Positions 8,295 through 14,070 of a stretch of 15,257 nt of DNA are shown one piece after another. Each line of letters begins with the position of its first letter. Position 1 is the stretch's first letter. The DNA lies in contig JAFANK010000097.1 of the NCBI GenBank assembly GCA_019232725.1, positions 1-15,257 of the forward strand, written 5' to 3'. Origin of the DNA: Vulcanimicrobiota bacterium (GTDB lineage: Bacteria > Vulcanimicrobiota > Vulcanimicrobiia > Eremiobacterales > Eremiobacteraceae). Position numbers and translations under genes: made by a program. The notes under the pieces were generated by a model. That model ran no database searches. It was not told the origin of the DNA and saw only the letters and a program-made list of their open reading frames with translations.

Positions 8295-9287
8295 ATGAAA
8301 GGGATGATCCTCGCCGGCGGGCTTTCCACTCGGCTTTATCCTCTCACGCTTGAACTGCCAAAACCACTCGTGCCGGTGCTCGGCCGGCCAGTCGTTGGTC
8401 ATGTCATCGAGTACATGAAGCGCAGTGGCGTTAACGACATCGTCATCAACGTGCACTATTTCCCCGAAGCGGTGCGCGCATATGTGGGTGACGGCGGAGC
8501 CTGGGGTGTGCATGTCGAGTACTTGCATGAGACGCAGCTCATGGGCAGTGCGGGCGCTGTCCGGCAAGTCGCGGACCGGTTTCCCGAGACGTTCGTGGTC
8601 ATCGGTTGCGACGACGTCACGGACATCGATTTGAACGCCGCGATCGCGTTCCATCGCGACCGCCACGCTGAGGCGACCATCGTGCTAGCTGAAGTGGCCG
8701 ATGTCTCACACTACGGTGCGGTCATCGTCGACGATCGCGGCAAGATCGTCGAGTTCCAGGAAAAGCCTGCGCCGGGAACGGCGCGCAGCAACCTCGCGAA
8801 TACCGGCGTGTACATCTTTGAGCCCGCGGTGTTGCGGCGCATCCCGCCCAAGACGTTCTACGATTTCGGCAAGCAGGTTTTCCCCGAACTCCTCGCCGCC
8901 GGTGGTGCATTCTACGGCATGCGCCAGCAGGCATACTGGTGCGACATCGGCACGCCGAGTGAATACCGTCGCGTGCATCGTGACGCCCTGACCGGGCGCA
9001 TTCATCTCGAGCTGCCGACTGGCGCAACGCTTTCCAATGGTGTCATGACCGGTCAGAACGCGAACATCTCCAAAGCAGCGACCATAGAATCGCCGACCGT
9101 GATCGGTGCTGGCTCGTCCATCGAACAAGGCGCGCATGTCATCTCCTCGATTCTGTGGGATGGTGTGCATATCGGTGCGGGTGCGCGCGTCGAAGATGCA
9201 GTGCTCGGCAACAAGGCACGGGTCGAAGCGGGTGCCACGATCAGGGGCGGCGAGTTCGCAAGCGCCGCTCGCGTTGCGGCGCGCTAA
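8295..9287 (+). CDS. sugar-phosphate nucleotidyltransferase with left-handed beta-helix tail (mannose-1-phosphate guanylyltransferase-like)
   Basis: Protein of 330 residues that would make an NDP-sugar from a sugar 1-phosphate and an NTP. The Rossmann-type catalytic domain starts with MILAGGLSTRLYPLT (4-18), with PKPLVPV and Lys23 as the phosphate-contacting lysine. It continues with GSAGAVRQV, the acidic metal-site CDDVTD, VEFQEKP and the WCDIGTP-x-EY signature. From about 245 the sequence changes to hexapeptide-like repeats (SPTVIGAGSSIEQGAHV...), the left-handed helix common in GDP-mannose and glucose-1-phosphate enzymes. The nucleotide and sugar cannot be fixed from sequence; GDP-mannose is my first guess. 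It lies 39 bases after the glycosyltransferase, so the product may feed that enzyme or another glycan pathway. The ATG is preceded by GAAGAG. Confidence 0.9.
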   Translation: MKGMILAGGLSTRLYPLTLELPKPLVPVLGRPVVGHVIEYMKRSGVNDIVINVHYFPEAVRAYVGDGGAWGVHVEYLHETQLMGSAGAVRQVADRFPETFVVIGCDDVTDIDLNAAIAFHRDRHAEATIVLAEVADVSHYGAVIVDDRGKIVEFQEKPAPGTARSNLANTGVYIFEPAVLRRIPPKTFYDFGKQVFPELLAAGGAFYGMRQQAYWCDIGTPSEYRRVHRDALTGRIHLELPTGATLSNGVMTGQNANISKAATIESPTVIGAGSSIEQGAHVISSILWDGVHIGAGARVEDAVLGNKARVEAGATIRGGEFASAARVAAR

Positions 9288-9363
9288 AAAAGCGGTCGAA
9301 TAACTCGCGCTTTGCTGTCAATCGCGCGCCACAATGCTGTCGCTAAGATGACGGTCATAGGTA

Positions 9364-9402
9364 ATTTTTGGTTTTGCCCAGAACGCGCGATTTTTGATTT
9401 TG
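9364..9402. repeat. 13-bp imperfect direct repeat, 26-bp period
   Basis: ATTTTTGGTTTTG at 9364-9376 recurs as ATTTTTGATTTTG at 9390-9402, 12 of 13 bases identical. The second copy runs straight into the Shine-Dalgarno GGAGG. Function unknown; it may be an operator, a leader element or a product of slippage. Confidence 0.6.
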
Positions 9403-9406
9403 GAGG
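9402..9406 (+). promoter_or_regulatory. Shine-Dalgarno of the VOC-family gene
   Basis: GGAGG lies three bases before the ATG at 9410 and six before the ATG at 9413. The spacing favours initiation at 9413. Confidence 0.75.
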
Positions 9407-9412
9407 CCTATG

Positions 9413-9844
9413 ATGCCGCAATTCTTCGGATTCGATCACGTCGATACGCGCGTGCGCTCCTTAACCACGGTCGAGGCATTTTACGATAAACTTATGCCAG
9501 AGATCGGTCTACCAGAAAAGGACTACCATATCGTCGACGCCGCCGGCAACTGGAGAAGAGTGCAACCGGGAGAGCATTACAACACGGTTGAGTATCACGA
9601 GAAATCTGAAAACCGACAGCCCGCACACTTCATGGGCTTCATTGAAGATCCGGCGATGCATCCCGTTTCCACGCGCATCGCTTTCCGCATCGGATCCGTG
9701 GGCGACCTCGATCGTTGGGTCACGTTGCTCGGTCGCATTGGGGCGCGCAATATCGAGCCATCTTCGTCCTATGAAGATTGGGCGGCGGTGTTCTTTGAGG
9801 ATCCGGCGGGCACAAAGCTCGAGATTGTCGCCCGCGACGAATGA
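9413..9844 (+). CDS. VOC/glyoxalase-fold family protein, function unknown
   Basis: Small protein of 143 residues (144 if the ATG at 9410 is used). Two beta-alpha-beta-beta-beta halves are visible: FFGFDHVDTRV...FYDKLMPEIGL at the N-terminus and STRIAFRIGSVGDLDRWV...FFEDPAGTKLEIV at the C-terminus. This is the vicinal oxygen chelate fold of glyoxalase I, fosfomycin/bleomycin resistance proteins and extradiol dioxygenases. Candidate metal ligands are His9 and Glu137. The second-half position often held by His before the IAF strand is Arg88, so the usual ligand set seems incomplete. Substrate cannot be named. It has a more AT-rich leader than its neighbours and no operon partner: the upstream gene ends 125 bases earlier and comF converges on it 27 bases downstream, with no terminator visible between them. 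Confidence 0.8.
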   Translation: MPQFFGFDHVDTRVRSLTTVEAFYDKLMPEIGLPEKDYHIVDAAGNWRRVQPGEHYNTVEYHEKSENRQPAHFMGFIEDPAMHPVSTRIAFRIGSVGDLDRWVTLLGRIGARNIEPSSSYEDWAAVFFEDPAGTKLEIVARDE

Positions 9845-9871
9845 GCGTTGTCCCGGATGTTGTGACGTATA

Positions 9872-10516
9872 TCAGCGACGTAGCGCGAGTGCGGCAGCGC
9901 CTACCACGTTGATACCTGCGGAACACAACACCGCCGTGCATGCCGCGATTGTGGCGCCTGTCGTCACGACGTCGTCGATGATGAGCACGCGCAAGCCCTG
10001 CACCTGCATCGCGCGGGCTCCGATCGAAAACGCTTCGCGCACGTTGCGTTCGCGCCCGTGTAGGTGAAGCGAGCTCTGCGACAATGTCGCCTTGCGGCGC
10101 TCGAGCGCATCGGCGATGAGGCGAGCGCAGCCCGTCGATACCACGCCACGTGCGATGACCTCCGCTTGATTGCAGCCGCGAACACGATATCGCTGCCGAT
10201 GCAGCGGCACGGGCACGACCGCTTCAAACAAACCAGGCAGCTTGCGGCCCAGCACCACGCCCAACGCGTACGCCGTATCCACGCGATTGCGATATTTTAT
10301 CGCCAGTATCGCCTTGCGTAAGTAGCCGTCGTGTGCACCGAGCGCATAGACGCACGGTGCGCGTGGGCTGGCTGGACGCATCAAAAGAGAACCCCGCTCG
10401 TAGCGAGTACAGCATCCCTCGCAGAGGTGCGCGCCACTATGCCCGCACATGGCGCAGCGCACGGGCGCCACCATATCGAGCATGTTGACAAGTGCTGCTC
10501 GCGCAATGCCGAACAT
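9872..10516 (-). CDS. comF: ComF family phosphoribosyltransferase-like protein
   Basis: Protein of 214 residues on the minus strand, the only gene of the window in this direction. The N-terminus has a zinc-finger pattern CAMC...LCEGC with Cys21, Cys24, Cys32 and Cys35. The rest is a type I phosphoribosyltransferase fold with VPVPLHRQRYRVRGCNQAE at 101-119 (family form RGFNQA), GRERNVREAF at 154-163 and the PRPP loop LIIDDVVTTGATI at 178-190. ComF is needed for DNA uptake in naturally competent bacteria, but homologues are widespread in others and the exact activity is poorly defined. The open frame extends to 10639, which would run into ribD. The ATG at 10516 gives normal family length and leaves a 79-base divergent promoter region. 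It converges with the VOC gene. Confidence 0.92.
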   Translation of the reverse strand: MFGIARAALVNMLDMVAPVRCAMCGHSGAHLCEGCCTRYERGSLLMRPASPRAPCVYALGAHDGYLRKAILAIKYRNRVDTAYALGVVLGRKLPGLFEAVVPVPLHRQRYRVRGCNQAEVIARGVVSTGCARLIADALERRKATLSQSSLHLHGRERNVREAFSIGARAMQVQGLRVLIIDDVVTTGATIAACTAVLCSAGINVVGAAALALRR

Positions 10517-10521
10517 GTCTC

Positions 10522-10573
10522 TGCTCTCACGCAACGGCCCAGCGGCGTCAACCACGCAGAGGAGTGCTCTCAC
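10522..10573. repeat. perfect 9-bp direct repeat in the comF-ribD divergent promoter region
   Basis: TGCTCTCAC occurs at 10522-10530 and 10565-10573, 43 bases apart start to start, close to four helical turns. It lies between two divergent genes, where a shared operator would be expected. No FMN riboswitch fits in this 79-base space. TAACAT at 10581-10586 could be a -10 box giving ribD an almost leaderless mRNA, but no -35 partner is evident. Confidence 0.45.
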
Positions 10574-10595
10574 ACACAGGTAACATGGCGCAACG

Positions 10596-11690
10596 ATGGA
10601 TGACGAACGCGCCATGGAACTGGCGCTCGAGCTTGCCAAAAAAGGCCTCGCTCAGACGAGCCCCAACCCGATGGTTGGCGCAGTGGTGGTCGCGCCCGGC
10701 GGGGAGATCGTCGGTCGCGGATACTATGAGCGCATGGGCAGCGAACACGCCGAGACGGTGGCGTTGCGCGACGCCGGCGACAGGGCGCGAGGCGCGACGC
10801 TCTACGTCACGCTGGAGCCGTGCAGTCACGTCACAGACACGCGCCCGATCGCATGTGCGGATCGCGTGGCCACAGCTGGGATCGCGCGCGTGGTCGCCGC
10901 CATGGAAGACCCCGACCCGCGCGTTCGCGGCGGCGGTTTTGCACGGCTTCGAGCACAAGACGTGGCCGTCGAGATCGGTGTGCTCGCAGAGCAGGCATCG
11001 GTGCTCAATCGCGCCTTCGTCCATCATCGCCTCACAGGCACGCCCTTTGTCACGCTGAAAATGGCGCAGAGTCTTGACGGCACGATCGTCTCGCACCGCG
11101 GTGAACGCCGCCAGCTGACCGGCGCGCGGGCGCAGCGTCATACACGGCTCGCGCGCTATGAACACGACGCGGTCATGGTCGGCGTCGGCACGGTCATCGT
11201 GGACGATCCGCTGTTAACCGTTCGGCCGAGAAAGCCGCGTGCGGTGCCTTACAGGCGCATCGTCGTGGACGCAGTCGGGCGCATCCCGCTGCGTGCTAAA
11301 GTGACCAAAGACCAGGCGCGAGCACCCACGATTGTGGCTACCACCGACCAGATGCCGCAACCGACGCGCGACGAGCTCACCAAACGCGGCGTGACGGTGC
11401 TCATGTGCGCGAAGGATGGCAACGACCGGGTCGACTTGCGCGACTTGCTGACGCGTCTCGGTCGTGACGGCATCATCTCCATCCTTTGTGAAGGCGGTCC
11501 GATCCTCGGTGCGTCACTGCTTACAGGGCAGCACGTCCAAGCGGTGGATTGGCTTGTTGCGCCACTCTTGCTTGGCGGCCAAGATGCAGTGCCGGTCATC
11601 GCGGATGTCACGCGTGACATTCCGCTACGGTTGCGACTCGTACGCCGCCTCGGCGACGATGTGCTCATCACCGGCGAGGTCGCGGGTTAG
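10596..11690 (+). CDS. ribD: bifunctional riboflavin biosynthesis deaminase/reductase RibD
   Basis: Protein of 364 residues that deaminates and then reduces the pyrimidine product of GTP cyclohydrolase II, steps two and three of riboflavin synthesis. The N-terminal cytidine-deaminase-like domain (1-145) has TSPNPMVGAVVV, His51-Ala-Glu53 and zinc ligands Cys76 and Cys87. The cysteines are spaced PC-x10-C rather than the usual PC-x8-C because the GRTPP loop is replaced by VTDTRPIA. The C-terminal reductase domain has TLKMAQSLDGTI, QLTGARA, VGVGTVIVDDPLLTVR and LCEGGPILGASL. The ATG at 10596 gives the usual short N-terminus, but the ribosome binding site is weak. It opens the riboflavin operon and is divergent from comF; the next gene starts three bases after its stop. 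Confidence 0.95.
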   Translation: MDDERAMELALELAKKGLAQTSPNPMVGAVVVAPGGEIVGRGYYERMGSEHAETVALRDAGDRARGATLYVTLEPCSHVTDTRPIACADRVATAGIARVVAAMEDPDPRVRGGGFARLRAQDVAVEIGVLAEQASVLNRAFVHHRLTGTPFVTLKMAQSLDGTIVSHRGERRQLTGARAQRHTRLARYEHDAVMVGVGTVIVDDPLLTVRPRKPRAVPYRRIVVDAVGRIPLRAKVTKDQARAPTIVATTDQMPQPTRDELTKRGVTVLMCAKDGNDRVDLRDLLTRLGRDGIISILCEGGPILGASLLTGQHVQAVDWLVAPLLLGGQDAVPVIADVTRDIPLRLRLVRRLGDDVLITGEVAG

Positions 11691-11693
11691 ACG

Positions 11694-12302
11694 ATGTTCA
11701 CCGGCATCATCAACGCATTAGGTCGAGTGGCGCGCCAGACTCCAGACCGCCAAGGCGTCGAACTCACGATCGCCGCACCGGTGGTGTTCGCGAAGACGCG
11801 GGATGGCGACAGCATCGCCGTCAACGGTGTCTGCCTCACTGCGAAACGGCCCGGTGCAGAGCTCGTCTTCGATGTTGTTCCCGAAACACTGGCGCGGACA
11901 AATCTTGGATCGCTTCAGACCGGCGATGAGGTGAATCTCGAACCGAGTCTGCGGGTCGGCGACGAGATCGGCGGGCACCTCGTCTATGGGCACGTCGATG
12001 GTGTCTGCCGCATCGTGCAGCGCCAAGAGCAAGGCCAAGGCTTCCGCATGTGGTGCGAACTGCCGGTGCCGCTCCGCGCCTTCGTCGTCGAAAAGGGATA
12101 CGTGAGCCTCGACGGCGTGAGCCTCACCGTTGCCGGCGTCGAAGAGGACCGGTTTTGCGTCGCCCTTATTCCTGAAACGTTAAAACGCACAACACTTGGG
12201 CGGAAAGCCGTCGGCGATTTGCTAAACATAGAAGCAGATCCCGTCGCCCGCTACGTCGCGGCCCTCCTGCGGGATCGCGCCGAAGCCAAGGGCTCGCGGT
12301 GA
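11694..12302 (+). CDS. ribE: riboflavin synthase, alpha subunit
   Basis: Protein of 202 residues that dismutates two 6,7-dimethyl-8-ribityllumazine molecules to riboflavin. It shows the typical start MFTGII and two lumazine-binding barrels. The first (about 1-95) has GDSIAVNGVCLTA with Cys47 and the NLEPSLRVGDEIGGHLV strand; the second (about 98-190) has YGHVDGV, GYVSLDGVSLTV and FCVALIPETLKRTTLG. The C-terminal helix LNIEADPVARYVAALL forms the trimer contact in known structures. It lies three bases after ribD and ends in a GTGA overlap with ribBA. Also called ribC in some genomes. Confidence 0.96.
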   Translation: MFTGIINALGRVARQTPDRQGVELTIAAPVVFAKTRDGDSIAVNGVCLTAKRPGAELVFDVVPETLARTNLGSLQTGDEVNLEPSLRVGDEIGGHLVYGHVDGVCRIVQRQEQGQGFRMWCELPVPLRAFVVEKGYVSLDGVSLTVAGVEEDRFCVALIPETLKRTTLGRKAVGDLLNIEADPVARYVAALLRDRAEAKGSR

Positions 12303-13561
12303 AGGGCCGTAAGGTCAACGAGATGCCACTCGCGACAATCGAAGAAGCAATAAGCGACATCCGCGCCGGGAAGATGGTCATCGTCATGGATGACGAGGAC
12401 CGCGAGAACGAAGGCGACCTCACCATGGCCGCGCAGATGGTGACGCCGGAAGCCGTCAATTTTATGACCAAGTTCGGTCGCGGCCTGATCTGCGTGCCGA
12501 TCATCGGTCGGCGGCTCGATGAGCTGCACATCCCGATGATGGTCAACGACAATACCTCACGGTTTGAAACGGCCTTCTCGGTCTCCGTCGAAGCCAAAGG
12601 ACGCACCACCACAGGCATCTCTGCGCACGATCGTTGTGCAACGATCCGGGCTCTGCTCGACCCGAGCATGAAGCCAAGCGATTTCGTCAGCCCCGGCCAT
12701 ACGTTCCCATTGCGCGTTCGTGAAGGTGGGGTGCTCGTGCGTGCCGGGCAAACCGAAGCGGCGGCGGACCTGGCCCGGCTTGCCGGCCTGTATCCGGCGG
12801 GTGTCATCTGCGAGATCCTTGCAGACGACGGCACGATGATGCGGCGGCCGCAACTTGAGGAGTTCGGTGCCGAACATGGCCTCAAGCTCATCACGGTCAA
12901 AGATCTGATCGCCTATCGCATGCGGCACGAGAAGCTCGTGCGCCGTATCGCGACTTTTGCGATGCCGACGCGCTTTGGGAACTTCACGGGCTACGGCTAC
13001 GAATCCGATGTCGATGGTGCGTGCCATGTCGCGCTTGTGATGGGCGATATCGGCGACGGCAAGGACCTGCTCGTGCGCGTGCACTCTGAATGCCTCACCG
13101 GCGACGCCCTCGGTTCGAAGCGCTGCGATTGTGGCGCTCAACGTGACGCGGCGCTGGAGATCATCGCAAAAGCGGGCAGGGGCGTGTTCTTGTACCTGCA
13201 TCAAGAAGGCCGAGGCATCGGTCTTGCAAACAAGCTGCGCGCCTACGAACTTCAGGATGAAGGCGCCGACACAGCCGAGGCCAACGAGCGTCTCGGCTTG
13301 CCCGTCGACAAACGTGACTACGGCATCGGCTCGCAGATCTTGCACGATCTGGGCGTGCGCGAGATGAAAGTCATCACGAACAATCCGCGCAAGATCGTTG
13401 GTCTCGAAGGGTACGGTCTTAAGCTCGTTGGGCGCGTGCCGCTCGTCGTCAGCCAAGATGAATACAATGCGCGGTATCTTGAGACCAAGCGCGACAAACT
13501 CGGTCACCTCTTGGAAGGGGGCGATGGGGTCGCCACCGCGCGGGGACGCGAAGGCGCATAA
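12299..13561 (+). CDS. ribBA: bifunctional DHBP synthase / GTP cyclohydrolase II
   Basis: Protein of 420 residues feeding both arms of riboflavin synthesis. Residues 9-208 are the 3,4-dihydroxy-2-butanone 4-phosphate synthase domain: DDEDRENEGD at 31-40, TTTGISAHDR at 103-112, PGHTFPLR at 132-139 and LADDGTMMRRP at 174-184. Glu36 matches a metal ligand of the E. coli enzyme, but the partner His of RAGHTEA (His153 there) is Gln151 here. Residues 215-400 are GTP cyclohydrolase II with zinc ligands Cys265, Cys276 and Cys278, HQEGRGIGL at 301-309, DKRDYGIG at 337-344 and TNNPRK; this half looks intact. The GTG at 12299 overlaps the ribE stop and has AAGGG six bases upstream; an ATG at 12323 is also possible and would shorten it by eight residues. 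Confidence 0.95.
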   Translation: MKGRKVNEMPLATIEEAISDIRAGKMVIVMDDEDRENEGDLTMAAQMVTPEAVNFMTKFGRGLICVPIIGRRLDELHIPMMVNDNTSRFETAFSVSVEAKGRTTTGISAHDRCATIRALLDPSMKPSDFVSPGHTFPLRVREGGVLVRAGQTEAAADLARLAGLYPAGVICEILADDGTMMRRPQLEEFGAEHGLKLITVKDLIAYRMRHEKLVRRIATFAMPTRFGNFTGYGYESDVDGACHVALVMGDIGDGKDLLVRVHSECLTGDALGSKRCDCGAQRDAALEIIAKAGRGVFLYLHQEGRGIGLANKLRAYELQDEGADTAEANERLGLPVDKRDYGIGSQILHDLGVREMKVITNNPRKIVGLEGYGLKLVGRVPLVVSQDEYNARYLETKRDKLGHLLEGGDGVATARGREGA

Positions 13562-13563
13562 GG

Positions 13564-14070
13564 GTGCGCTTTGCCGTGCTCCGGGCACTTTTCAACGCGG
13601 ACGTGACCGCTGCGCTGCTGGCGGGCGCTCTGCGTGGTTTCGCTGACGGTCGCGTGCGTCGCAGTGACATCGACGTGTACGACGTGCCGGGCGCATTTGA
13701 ACTGCCGATCGCCGCATCATGGCTCGCGCAGACCAAACGCTACGACGCAGTGGTTTGCCTCGGCTGCGTGATCCGCGGCGAGACGCCCCACTTCGACTAC
13801 GTGGCTGACGCCGCGGCGCGCGGCATCGCCGATGTCGGACTAGCGACTGGTGTGCCGATCATTTTCGGCGTGCTCACAACGGAGAATGCTGCACAAGCGT
13901 GGGCACGCGCAGGCGGTCAGCGTCGCGGCCTTACACCCCATACCGGGCGCGGTGCTCAAGGAAATAAAGGATATGAAGCTGCGCAAGGTGCGATGGCCAT
14001 GGCAGCGTTGCGCCGCATGGTGGCCAAGCCAGCGCTGCGACGCTCCGTCGCAAAACGATCGCCGCGATGA
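13564..14070 (+). CDS. ribH: 6,7-dimethyl-8-ribityllumazine synthase with insertion and basic tail
   Basis: Protein of 168 residues that joins the pyrimidine from RibD with dihydroxybutanone phosphate from RibBA to give the lumazine used by RibE. It has VPGAFELP at 41-48, LGCVIRGETPHFDYV at 66-80 (catalytic His76), GVPIIFGVLTTE and GNKGYEAA at 133-140. The N-terminus is short, starting directly at the first strand (MRFAVLRALFN), and the GTG at 13564 is the only sensible start. Between ARAG (114-117) and GNKG (133) there are 15 residues where the family usually has about three. The C-terminus after the last helix is a basic tail containing two copies of LRR-x-VAK (149-166). The start is two bases after the ribBA stop and the stop overlaps mtnA (ATGA). 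Confidence 0.92.
   Translation: MRFAVLRALFNADVTAALLAGALRGFADGRVRRSDIDVYDVPGAFELPIAASWLAQTKRYDAVVCLGCVIRGETPHFDYVADAAARGIADVGLATGVPIIFGVLTTENAAQAWARAGGQRRGLTPHTGRGAQGNKGYEAAQGAMAMAALRRMVAKPALRRSVAKRSPR

Larger units (their letters stand above)
9288..9412. other. largest intergenic gap: AT-rich leader of the VOC gene
   Basis: About 125 bases with T-runs unlike the surrounding GC-rich DNA. I see no convincing sigma70 promoter: TTGCTG at 9312 and TAAGAT at 9344 are 26 bases apart, too far for a normal pair. No intrinsic terminator for the preceding gene is seen on the plus strand. It holds a near-perfect 13-bp direct repeat (9364-9402) and a 9-bp inverted repeat (9320-9328 with 9384-9392). The change of composition and strong ribosome binding site suggest the downstream gene has its own transcript. 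Confidence 0.5.

Noticed and set aside
9262..9282. Hairpin GCGCCGC/GCGGCGC at the end of the nucleotidyltransferase as a terminator
   Set aside because: It is inside the coding sequence and is followed by an A-run, not a T-run, on the plus strand, so it is not an intrinsic terminator for this gene.
9312..9349. Sigma70 promoter TTGCTG ... TAAGAT before the VOC gene
   Set aside because: The 26-base spacer is well outside the usual 16-18, and CACAAT at 9330 is too close, so no pair is acceptable.
10517..10595. FMN riboswitch ahead of ribD
   Set aside because: The 79-base gap is too short for the RFN element and none of its conserved stems were recognised.
10517..10639. Longer ComF start at 10639
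   Set aside because: It would overlap the ribD start and add 41 residues not seen in the family; the ATG at 10516 gives normal length.
12557..13588. 343-codon open frame on the minus strand opposite ribBA
   Set aside because: It is a shadow of ribBA in GC-rich DNA; the plus-strand product is clearly conserved and the reverse product shows no recognisable domain.
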